From assembly GCA_905372355.1 (NCBI GenBank), contig CAJPOT010000003.1, forward strand, positions 62,001 to 126,000: a stretch of DNA of 64,000 bases. Direction: 5' to 3'. The notes below the pieces were generated by a model. It was not told where the DNA came from. It saw nothing but the letters and a program-made list of their open reading frames with translations, and ran no database searches. This document shows, piece after piece, positions 36,690 to 45,200 of the stretch (the stretch's first letter is position 1; each line of letters opens with the position of its first letter). Source of the stretch: an uncultured Selenomonas sp. (GTDB taxonomy: Bacteria; Bacillota; Negativicutes; Selenomonadales; Selenomonadaceae). Made by a program: the position numbers and the translations under genes.

Positions 36690-37480
36690 CGCTTCTTCAT
36701 ATACGCTTCGGCAACAGCGAGAACATATTCCTGCAGCGCGGTACCGACAGCGAGATCCCAATCAACGTCACCCGCAAAGACCGTATTGGAAACGACGCGG
36801 ATCGTGAGGAACGGCACATCGTACGTCTGGCAAATTTGCGCGACGGCGTCACCCTCCATCTCCTCAACCGCAGTGCCGTAGAAATCATGCAGGAAGAGCA
36901 CGCGGTCGACTTGGCAGTTCCAGCTGTCCGCCGTACCGATGACGCCCTCCGTCACGCTTCCTTTCTTGTAGGAGTTCTTGAGCGCGAGCGCCGTCCGAAA
37001 GAGACCCTCGTCTGCTCTGTGAAAGACCTCCTGCGTGAAGCGACGCGCTTCCTTGTCGTAGGCAAAGACGCCGAGCTGGTCGAGTGCCTCTTCATCGACA
37101 CCCTCACCGCGTGCGCGAAAGTGAGATTTCCATGCCGATATATTGACCGTCTCTCTGCCTATGACAATATCGAAATTCTTTAGAACCGGATCATGCGCTC
37201 CCGCCGTCCCCTGATTGATGACGGCGCAGGGGTGAAAGAACTCCATGGCAAGCGCCGTCGTCGCCGCCGCATTCGCCAAGCCCCACTGCGTGCGCGAAAC
37301 GGCAAGAGGCACGCCATGATAAGTGCCCGAGGCGAAGTACCACTCGCCGAGCCGGTATTCCTCCAGAGCGTCGAGCTGCTCGACTATATGGCTCGTCTCC
37401 ACCCTCATCGCACCTTGGATGAGCAAGGGCGGCTCCCCCTTGTATGTCTTGCCCGACCGATCTGACAATCCTCCTACCAT
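36686..37480 (-). CDS. Phosphorylase-superfamily nucleosidase (MTA/SAH nucleosidase-like)
   Basis: 264-residue member of the PNP/UDP family 1 superfamily. Seen: the glycine-rich substrate segment NQGTAGAHDPVLKNFDIVIG near residue 105 and the ribose/adenine-binding VEEMEGDAVAQICQTYDVPFLTIRVVSN near residue 215 with the conserved EMEG. The closest functional match is MTA/SAH nucleosidase, which recycles methylthioadenosine from polyamine synthesis, but residues 1-40 and a 50-residue insert differ from E. coli Pfs, so substrate is not certain. ATG at 37480 has GGAGGG six bases upstream; the 79 codons before it lie in the promoter region and are excluded. Divergent from a SpeD-like gene. Confidence 0.75.
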   Translation of the reverse strand: MVGGLSDRSGKTYKGEPPLLIQGAMRVETSHIVEQLDALEEYRLGEWYFASGTYHGVPLAVSRTQWGLANAAATTALAMEFFHPCAVINQGTAGAHDPVLKNFDIVIGRETVNISAWKSHFRARGEGVDEEALDQLGVFAYDKEARRFTQEVFHRADEGLFRTALALKNSYKKGSVTEGVIGTADSWNCQVDRVLFLHDFYGTAVEEMEGDAVAQICQTYDVPFLTIRVVSNTVFAGDVDWDLAVGTALQEYVLAVAEAYMKKR

Positions 37481-37525
37481 CCTCTTCCCTCCGTAAAATT
37501 CTCTCAAATTCTGCAAATGCGAAAT

Positions 37526-37554
37526 AGTATACGCCTCTAACTTTACATTGTCAA
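37526..37554 (-). promoter_or_regulatory. Promoter of the nucleosidase-like gene
   Basis: Near-consensus: -35 TTGACA (37549-37554), 17-base spacer, -10 TATACT (37526-37531). Its -35 abuts the -35 of the divergent SpeD-like promoter. Confidence 0.8.
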
Positions 37555-37570
37555 CTAAATCCTCTATAAT
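37542..37570 (+). promoter_or_regulatory. Promoter of the SpeD-like gene
   Basis: -35 TTTACA (37542-37547), 17-base spacer, -10 TATAAT (37565-37570). It rules out start codons upstream of about 37577 for the SpeD-like gene. Confidence 0.75.
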
Positions 37571-37616
37571 GGAAATGACTAACTTTTCGACTTTACCGCA
37601 AAGGAGCGATTCCCTC

Positions 37617-38084
37617 TTGAAGATCATCGCACGGCATCTCACGGCCGACTTATACAACTGTAAAGAAAACAAGCTGCTCGACATGGAGATGACCGTCGCC
37701 TCCTTGAGGCGTCTCACCGAGGAAGCGGGCCTTCACATTCTGCAGGTCGACACGCAGGTGATTGAAAAGGGTCATTTCGTCGTCCTCCTCGCCCTCAAGG
37801 AGGGACATCTCGCACTGCACACCTACACAGAACTCCGCTACGCGGCGGGCGATATCTTCCTCTGTGACGCGAATGCCGAGCCTGAAACGCTCTTCAAAGG
37901 GCTTAGGAGTTTCTTCAAACCTGAAAAGATTCGCACGACCTTCCTCAAGCGCGGCGACTTCGGCAAGGCCAAGGATATGAAGCCAAAGATCAAGTCGCGC
38001 GTCGCGCCACTTCGGCGCATCCACAACACAGGCGCAAAGGTCATCCGACTTCTCGCGCGTCGCAACCGCAAGAAGAACTTTTGA
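37617..38084 (+). CDS. S-adenosylmethionine decarboxylase-like protein lacking the pyruvoyl serine
   Basis: 155 residues from a TTG at 37617, ten bases after AAAGGAG; earlier in-frame starts fall in the promoter. The chain aligns without gaps to numbering of bacterial SpeD: E62, H68 and C83 are present (KEGHLALHT, then DIFLCD), but the residue at 63, the serine that autocleaves and becomes the pyruvoyl cofactor, is glycine (codon GGA). By known SpeD chemistry it cannot self-process, so it should not decarboxylate AdoMet as it stands. The C-terminal 45 residues are strongly basic (about one-third Lys/Arg), unlike usual SpeD. Possible roles: AdoMet-binding sensor or pseudoenzyme partner. It is divergent from an MTA-nucleosidase-like gene. 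Confidence 0.75.
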   Translation: MKIIARHLTADLYNCKENKLLDMEMTVASLRRLTEEAGLHILQVDTQVIEKGHFVVLLALKEGHLALHTYTELRYAAGDIFLCDANAEPETLFKGLRSFFKPEKIRTTFLKRGDFGKAKDMKPKIKSRVAPLRRIHNTGAKVIRLLARRNRKKNF

Positions 38085-38085
38085 A

Positions 38086-38110
38086 AAAAGGCTGCCATCG
38101 GCAGCCTTTT
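38086..38110. terminator. Bidirectional terminator between the SpeD-like and TPR genes
   Basis: 11-bp stem AAAAGGCTGCC (38086-38096) with GGCAGCCTTTT (38100-38110), three-base loop, A-run and T-run on opposite sides. It serves both convergent genes. Confidence 0.85.
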
Positions 38111-38121
38111 CTATTTCACCC

Positions 38122-39660
38122 TCACTTATAGGCGGGAAGATCCGGCTCAATCGCCGTCGCCGCTTTGTAGTCACTCTCAGACTCCGCCGCCTTACCCGAC
38201 AAACGATACAGGTAACCGCGGCGATAATAGAATTTGGCATTGCCCGGCTCCAACCGAAGCGCCGCCGTATAGTCGTCGATGGCCTTCGCCTTCTCGCCCA
38301 TATTCTCCAATACACCCGCGCGATTACCAAAAAACGCGGCATTCTTCGGCTCGAGATCGATTGCTGCATCAAGGTCAGCGAGCGCTCCGTGAACATCATT
38401 GAGCTGGATCTTTTCAATCGCACGCAAGTTGAGAAGATCCGCATTCTTCGGCTCGATCGCCAGCGCCCTCTCAATGTCGAGAAGCGCCTCTTCGTTCCGA
38501 TCCATCAAACGATAGGAAATCGAGCGCTCGATGTAGATGGGAAGTACATCCGACGTATGCTCCAATGCATGCGTATAATCGGCAATGGCTTCATTGAGCT
38601 GACCGAGCGCACGATAACTTCCCGCACGATTGAAATAAATGAGCGACGCCTGATCGGCGGGCACGCCTTCCAAAAGATGCGTGAAATCTGCAATTGCCTC
38701 TTCGTGCTTGCCCAAACGCTCGAGGCAAACACCACGCCGGCTCAAGGCTGGAACATTTTCCTTTTCGAGCGTCAATGCCGCCGTATAATCGTCCACGGCA
38801 GAAGCAAGATCCTGCTTCTGTTCCTTCGCCAAGCCGCGCTCAATATAGGCGCGCAGTTTGAGAACGTCATCGGCTTTTTCGAGCACATGCGTATAGCCAT
38901 CTATGGCATCATCGAAGCGCCCCAGACGATAGAGCAAGGAAGCGCGATACATCTGCGCCCCCATATCGTCCGGTTGTAAGGCAACGGCTCGATCCATGTG
39001 AGCGAACGCCGTGCCACTGTCATTTTGGGCAAGCGCAGTCAATCCCATCTCGAATTCAATAAGCGCATTCCGAGGATCGAAGGACTGCGCCGTAAGAAAA
39101 TCTTTCTGCGCATCCCCATAGCGCTTCATATCGCGCAAGACGATGCCGCGATTGACGAAAGCCGTCGGATTTTCTCCATTGATTGCAATCGCCCTGCTGA
39201 ATTCTCTGTAGGCAGCATCGAGATCGCGCTTTTGGTAGCTGTCAATGCCGCTCTGAATTGCAGCGAAGTCCGGCGACTGTCCGGCAACTTCCCCCTGCCT
39301 TTTCGGAAGTTCCTGCGCCATCTTGCCCGCATCCGGCTTCGGCAGCATCTGCGCCGGCTTTGCTGCATCGCGCGAAGCAGCAACATTGGACGCAGGCTTT
39401 TGCTCACGGCGATCCTCACGCACGGATTCTTGCTTTTGCTCGTGCGTTTTCTTCGGCTGCGTTTCCTGCACCTGCTTCTGCTCTTCCCTCTGCTCCGCTT
39501 TCGGCTTCTGCGGTTCGACAGGCGCGGCTGGCGTGAACGTCCCCAGGGTACGCGCGAGCGCATCGTCCACTGCAGAAGCCGCAGCCGGCAAACAGCCGCA
39601 CCAAGCGGCAGAACCCGCAAGAATAGCAGCCAAAGCTGCCGTCTTCATCCCTTTTTTCAC
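38122..39660 (-). CDS. Secreted TPR-repeat protein
   Basis: 512 residues. Signal peptide MKKGMKTAALAAILAGSA... with a likely signal-peptidase-I site after ASA near residue 29; no lipobox fits. Residues 40-130 are low-complexity (Gln/Glu/Lys/Pro-rich), then about ten tetratricopeptide repeats of 34 residues cover residues 135-500 (for example AYREFSRAIAINGENPTAFVNRG). TPR arrays mediate protein contacts, here outside the cytoplasmic membrane. GTG start at 39660 with AGGTGA upstream. It is the last gene of the run after two DUF445 proteins, 18 bases from the nearer one. Confidence 0.8.
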   Translation of the reverse strand: MKKGMKTAALAAILAGSAAWCGCLPAAASAVDDALARTLGTFTPAAPVEPQKPKAEQREEQKQVQETQPKKTHEQKQESVREDRREQKPASNVAASRDAAKPAQMLPKPDAGKMAQELPKRQGEVAGQSPDFAAIQSGIDSYQKRDLDAAYREFSRAIAINGENPTAFVNRGIVLRDMKRYGDAQKDFLTAQSFDPRNALIEFEMGLTALAQNDSGTAFAHMDRAVALQPDDMGAQMYRASLLYRLGRFDDAIDGYTHVLEKADDVLKLRAYIERGLAKEQKQDLASAVDDYTAALTLEKENVPALSRRGVCLERLGKHEEAIADFTHLLEGVPADQASLIYFNRAGSYRALGQLNEAIADYTHALEHTSDVLPIYIERSISYRLMDRNEEALLDIERALAIEPKNADLLNLRAIEKIQLNDVHGALADLDAAIDLEPKNAAFFGNRAGVLENMGEKAKAIDDYTAALRLEPGNAKFYYRRGYLYRLSGKAAESESDYKAATAIEPDLPAYK

Positions 39661-39678
39661 AAAATCACCTCATTATAT

Positions 39679-40974
39679 TCAATGGACAAGCTGCAGCAAA
39701 ACGAAGATGACAAGCCCCAGACCCGCGCCGACGATGGATCCGTTCATGCGAATCCACAGGAGATCAGGCTCCACCTTGTCGTAGACGAGATGGTTGAGCT
39801 GCTCGTCCGTCAGACGCGCGAGCACGTCGCGCACGATGACGGCGACGAGATCCTGCGCGGCGAGCGCCGAACGCGCCGCGAGATCGTAGAGTAGCCGGTC
39901 GATCGCACGCTGCATCTTCTCATCCTTGCCGACGAGCGCAAGCGCACGCCGCAGCTCTTCTACGAGGACAGCAGAAAATTTCTCGCGCAAGAGAGGCAAT
40001 ACTGTGTCAAATCTATGCCTGCCCCGCGCCAAGAAGAAATGCTTCTGCACAAACGCCAAACTTCGCTCGATCGCTTCCTCAAGCGGCAGCCCTCTGAGCA
40101 TGGCGTCGCGCAGCTCCAGCGAAAAGGCACAAAACTCCTCGTCGGCACAAAGCTCCTCCGCCTTCTCATAGCATACTGCAAGAAATTCCTTCTGCAGCGC
40201 CGAATCCTTCTCGGCCAATTCCGTCAGTACGGTCAAGGCCTGATGGCGCACGAGATGAGCGAGATCGGCGAAGTTCACGACGTCCGCGATCTGCCCAATG
40301 CCGAGCAGGAACTTGTCCCAAGTGCTCCTGGCATTTCCCTTCGCATAGTTGAAGAGCAGATCCTCGACCTTTCGGGAAAACTCCGGGGCAGCAGCCTTCT
40401 CAGCGAGAAACTGCGCCGCCCGCGCGACGAGCACATGGTCGCGCTCGTCATCGCGCATCCAGCGTCCGATCAAAGAAAAAATTTCTTCGGGACGCGACCG
40501 CTTCAGTTCGCTGCGCATCTCGTCCGCAAAGGCATTCGCCTGCTTCTCGCGATCGATGTGCATGGCGAAACTGCGCACATAGTGCAGGAACTGTGCGACG
40601 AGCTTTTCCTGCACATCCTCTCGCCGAAGAAACTCAAGCAAGCGAGCGACGAGGTCGATGTGCTGCAAGGCTTGGAAAATCTTGCGGCGTGAAAAGAACT
40701 CCTTCTGCACGAGCGTGACCGACGCTTCGATGAAGGACTCGCGGCGGCGCGGCAAAAGCGCCGTATGCCATGGGAAGCCCAACGGCTTCTTGAAGAGCGC
40801 CGTCACGGCGAACCAATCGGCAATGCCGCCGACGAGCGCAGCGTCGGCACAGGCGAGAAAGCCGCGCGCCAGGAGACTCTTCGGATATGCGATGACCAAC
40901 GCGAGCGCCAAAAAGAATACGACAGCGGCAAAGAGCAGCGTCTTGTCCGCCTTGTTCCAAGAACGCCAAAACAT
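39679..40974 (-). CDS. DUF445 membrane protein, second copy
   Basis: 431 residues. Hydrophobic helix near residues 12-32, then the family signature ADAALVGGIADWFAVTALFKKPLGFPWHTALLPRRR, a long helical middle with charged segments, and a C-terminal hydrophobic helix after the second signature RMNGSIVGAGLGLVIF. DUF445 (YheB/YjiN-like) has no known function; members probably sit in the membrane by both ends. Its ATG overlaps the stop codon of a clear paralogue upstream (TGATG), so the pair arose by tandem duplication and is translated together. Confidence 0.85.
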   Translation of the reverse strand: MFWRSWNKADKTLLFAAVVFFLALALVIAYPKSLLARGFLACADAALVGGIADWFAVTALFKKPLGFPWHTALLPRRRESFIEASVTLVQKEFFSRRKIFQALQHIDLVARLLEFLRREDVQEKLVAQFLHYVRSFAMHIDREKQANAFADEMRSELKRSRPEEIFSLIGRWMRDDERDHVLVARAAQFLAEKAAAPEFSRKVEDLLFNYAKGNARSTWDKFLLGIGQIADVVNFADLAHLVRHQALTVLTELAEKDSALQKEFLAVCYEKAEELCADEEFCAFSLELRDAMLRGLPLEEAIERSLAFVQKHFFLARGRHRFDTVLPLLREKFSAVLVEELRRALALVGKDEKMQRAIDRLLYDLAARSALAAQDLVAVIVRDVLARLTDEQLNHLVYDKVEPDLLWIRMNGSIVGAGLGLVIFVLLQLVH

Positions 40975-42215
40975 CAGCCCACCGCCTTTTCCACAAAGTA
41001 TGCGATAAGGAAAAGCGCCATGCCCGCCATCGCCCCAACGACGGAACCATTGATGCGAATCATCTGCAGATCGTCATCGACGCGGCTCTCCACGAAGGCG
41101 ATGAGCTCGTCATCGGAGAAATCCTCCAGCCGCGCCTTGACCATCTGCGTGATGAAGGCGTGATGATCGTTCAGCTCCGCTTCAAGAAGATTCTTGAACA
41201 TGGCGTCCGCACGCCTCTGCAGGCTCTTCCTCTTGATGAACTCGTCAATCTTGCCGTCTACAAGAAGAAAGAACGGTTCGCGCCAAAAGGGCGTCTCCCC
41301 CTTGGCGTTGCGCTCCAGCCAAAGGGCGAACTGTTCCGAAAGATCGAGCCGTTCGAAGGACGTTTCCTTCCACTTTGCAATCGCCTGTTTCAGCGAATCG
41401 TTTTTGCCGAGGGAATGCAGCAGTGAACGGAATTCTGCTGCAAGGCGCTCATACGCCTCGCCCTCGCCCTTGAGCATGGAGCTGATATAGGCGTCCATGT
41501 GCCTCACAGCGATTTCCCGCAAGCGCTCATCACTCAAATCCATCGCCTGAATGACCGTCGCTCGAAGCGACGCCTGTCTTTCATACCGCTCGCGCAGCTC
41601 ACGAATGTTTTCCAGCAGCACCTCCTGCATCTTCGCGTCGTGCAGCGTTCGGCGCACAGCGCGAAGTGCCACATGCAGGATGCGTGCGCTATTCGTCTCT
41701 TCGGCAAGCATGTCGAAGAAGCGCAGCAGGAATTTTTCCAAAGGAAAGCTCTTGAAGCTCTCGCGAATCGCCGGCCAGATGCGTTCGGCTACATGCATCG
41801 CATCCATCGTCTCAGCCGCACGCAAAAGCACGGCGAAGGAGATGTCCTTGATCCGCTCGCGCCCGCCGCGCTCCTCAAGATAGGCGACGAACATCTGCGC
41901 CATGTCGATCTTCCTCGCTACAGCCATGATGTTCGCCGCACTCAGAAGATCGTTGGCAGCATAGTCGACGAGCGCCTGCATGATGCGCGTGCGATTCCGG
42001 CGCAGGATGTCCGTGCGGTAGGATATGCCCAAGGGCTTTCGAAAGATCGCCGTGACGGCGAACCAGTCGGCAAGTCCGCCGACTGTCGAGGCGAGGAAAG
42101 CCGCCTCCAGAAGATCCCAGAGGAACCCGCTGCCGACCATAGGCAGGACGGCGAGCGTGCCGATGACGCTGACAGAAAGCGCGAGCGTCGCCTTATACTT
42201 TTTCTGCAAGACCAT
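40974..42215 (-). CDS. DUF445 membrane protein, first copy
   Basis: About 413 residues with the same plan as its downstream neighbour: N-terminal hydrophobic segment, STVGGLADWFAVTAIFRKPLGISYRTDIL near residue 42, long helical middle, and RINGSVVGAMAGMALFLIAYF at the C-terminus. The two copies share the signature blocks but differ widely in the middle, so the duplication is old. GTG at 42224 is in frame; ATG at 42215 has GGTGA five bases upstream and is preferred. It is 17 bases from the dehydratase-activase fusion gene. Confidence 0.85.
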   Translation of the reverse strand: MVLQKKYKATLALSVSVIGTLAVLPMVGSGFLWDLLEAAFLASTVGGLADWFAVTAIFRKPLGISYRTDILRRNRTRIMQALVDYAANDLLSAANIMAVARKIDMAQMFVAYLEERGGRERIKDISFAVLLRAAETMDAMHVAERIWPAIRESFKSFPLEKFLLRFFDMLAEETNSARILHVALRAVRRTLHDAKMQEVLLENIRELRERYERQASLRATVIQAMDLSDERLREIAVRHMDAYISSMLKGEGEAYERLAAEFRSLLHSLGKNDSLKQAIAKWKETSFERLDLSEQFALWLERNAKGETPFWREPFFLLVDGKIDEFIKRKSLQRRADAMFKNLLEAELNDHHAFITQMVKARLEDFSDDELIAFVESRVDDDLQMIRINGSVVGAMAGMALFLIAYFVEKAVG

Positions 42216-42232
42216 ATCGCTCACCGAAACCG

Positions 42233-45200
42233 TCAGCGCCGCTCAGCATCATTCGCTGAAGCAGAGTCGCGATGCGGATTCCGCTCCTTGGCGACGGCCA
42301 GCATCAACTTGATGCGGTTGAGCTGATTGACCTCCGAAGAACCGGGATCGCAGTCAATCGCCACGATATTTGCCCCTTTGTAATCACTTCGGAGACTGTG
42401 AATGACGCCCTTGCCCGTGATGTGATTCGGCAGACAGCCGAAGGGCTGCAGGCAGACGACATTCGGCACGCCCTCATGGATGAGTTTGACCATCTCACCC
42501 GTGAGGAACCAGCCCTCACCCGCCATATTGCCGAGCGACACATGCTTCTTCGCGAGATGTGCCGTTTCGCTGATCTTGTACGGCGGCGTGAAGCGACGAC
42601 TCTTCTTCAGCGCCTTTCGCATAGGGCGGCGGAAGAACTCGACGAGGCTGATGAACATCTGCGCAAACAGCTTGTCCTTGAGCCTGCCCGCAAAAAGCTC
42701 GCGCTCGACGATGGAATCGTACGCCATGTAGAGGAAGAAGTCCGCAAAGTCCGGCATGACGACCTCGGCGCCCTCCTCGATCAAGACCTCCTCGATGTGG
42801 TTGTTCGCCACGGGATGATACTTGACGAGAATCTCACCGACAATGCCGACTTTCGGCTTCCAGATCCCCTCGACAAGAGGCAGCGCATCAAACTCCTGCA
42901 CCATGCGCCTGACCGTGTCCGCATACTTGAAATAACTTCCATCCATAAGCTCGGCAAGGCATTTTTCATGCCACTTTTCATACAGCCGTTCCGCCGCTCC
43001 CCGCTCCTTCTCGTACGGCAGTGTCGCATTTCTCAGCTTTTGCAGCAGGTCGCCGTAAAGGAACGCCTTGATCGCATCGACAAAGCAGCTTCGGTCGAGG
43101 GAGAACGCATCCGTTTCGAGTCCCCAGCACGCGAATACAGGCACCTGCGGATAGCCCGCATACTTCAGAGCCTGGCGCATCAGTGCCATATAGTTCGTCG
43201 CACGGCACGGTCCACACGTCTGAAACAGCAGGATCGACGTGTGATCGGGATCGTACTCGCCCGATTTCAGCGCAGCGAGCAGCTGGCCGATGACGACGAT
43301 GGCGGGATAGCACATGTCGTTGTTCACATAGCGCAGCCCGAGATCGATCGCTGCCTTGTCCGGCAGAGCCGGCACGACAACCTTATAGCCATGCTTTTCG
43401 AGCACGGGACGCACGAGGCTGAAATGAATCGGTGCAAGCTGCGGCGCGAGAATCGTATGCGTGCGGCGGCACTCCTCCGTGAAGCGCGGACGCTCCTCGG
43501 CGGCCGCTGGCTGAAACGGCGTCTTCCTGCGGCGTGCGAGAGCCGCGATCAAAGAGCGCAGGCGTATGCGAGCCGCACCGAGGTTGCTGACCTCGTCGAG
43601 CTTGATCATCGTGTAGATATGATGATGGCTTTCGAGAATCGACTTGACCTGCCCCGTCGTCACAGCATCGAGTCCGCAGCCGAAGGAACTGAGCTGGATG
43701 AGCGTCAAGTTTTCATGCTCGGCGACGAAATGCGCCGCGTGGTAAAGGCGTGCGTGATAGCTCCATTGATTGACGATGTTGAGTCCCGCACCCTTGACCG
43801 GCAGATGATAGACGGCATCCTCCGACAGGATGGCAAGACCGTAGGAAGCGATCATGTCGGATATGCCATGATGAATCTCAGGGTCAATGTGGTACGGCCT
43901 GCCGACGAGCATGACGGCGGGCTGCTTCGTGCGCTCGATCTCGCGCAGAATGCTCACGCCGTAATCGCGCACGTCCTGCTTGTAGTTCTCAAGTTCCGCG
44001 TAGGCAGCGAATGCCGCCTCCTTGATCTCGCCCTTAGAAAGACCTTCGGAAGCGCCGAGTTCCTCAAAAAGGCGCTCAACCATGCGCTTCTTGTCGTCAA
44101 GCGGCAAAAAAGGCTGCAGAAACTCGATGTTCTTTTCGCGCAGCACGTCCATATTGGCACGGATATTCTCTGCATAGGACGCAACGACCGGGCAGTTGTA
44201 GTGATTGTCGCCCGGATGCTGCTCATCGATGACATTGAAAGGGATGCACGGATAAAAAATCTTTCGGACGCCCTTTTCCACGAGATCCATGATATGCCCG
44301 TGCACAAGCTTCGCCGGATAGCATAAGGAATCCGACGGCACCGTCGCCATGCCCTTGTAGTAGAGCGCCGCCGACGACTTGTCCGACAGCACGACCTCGT
44401 AGCCAAGCTGCGTGAAGAAGGTGAACCAGAAAGGATAGTCCTCGTACATGTTGAGTCCGCGCGGCAGCCCGATCGCACCGCGCGGCGCGGCGGCGCCCGT
44501 CAGCGGCTTGTAGTAGGCGAAGAGGCGCTTATACTTGTAATCGTAGATGTTCGCCGTCTCCCGCTCCTCGCGCTTCGCCTTGCCGATGCCGCGCTCGCAG
44601 CGGTTGCCCGTGAAGTACTTGCCGCCGTCGCTGAACTTCTGCATGGTGATCAGGCATTGATTGCCGCAATGCCTGCAGCGGTACGAACTCGTCGATACAG
44701 AAAAGTCTTCCAGCGCATCGGCAGCGAGTATCGAAGAGCGCTCAAGCCCCTCCTCCTGTGCGAGAATCGCCGCGCCATACGCGCCCATGAGACCCGAGAT
44801 ATCGGGACGCACGACATCACGCTCGATGAGCTTTTCCATCGAACGCAGGACAGCATCGTTGTAGAATGTGCCGCCCTGCACGACGATATGCTCGCCAAGC
44901 TCCTTGACATCCTTGAGCTGCATGACCTTAAAGAGCGCGTTCTTGATGACGGAAAAAGCGATGCCTGCTGATATGTCGCTGACCGCCGCTCCGTCCTTCT
45001 GCGCCTGCTTGACCTTGGAATTCATGAAGACCGTGCAGCGCGTGCCGAGATCGACGGGCGCTTTCGACTCCATCGCCATGGCGGCGAACTCCCCCGCCGT
45101 CATGTTGAGTCCCTGCGCGAAATTCTCGATGAAGGAGCCGCATCCCGCCGAACAGGCCTCGTTGAGCGTGATGTTGCCGATGCTGCCGTCCTTGACGAAG

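Noticed and set aside
42272..44326. Very long plus-strand open frame (684 codons) opposite the dehydratase-activase fusion
   Set aside because: Arginine/leucine-rich composition with no domain, exactly antisense to a gene with clear motifs. GC-rich third positions keep such frames open. The same applies to long frames at 9060-11096, 54566-56998 and 56839-58791.
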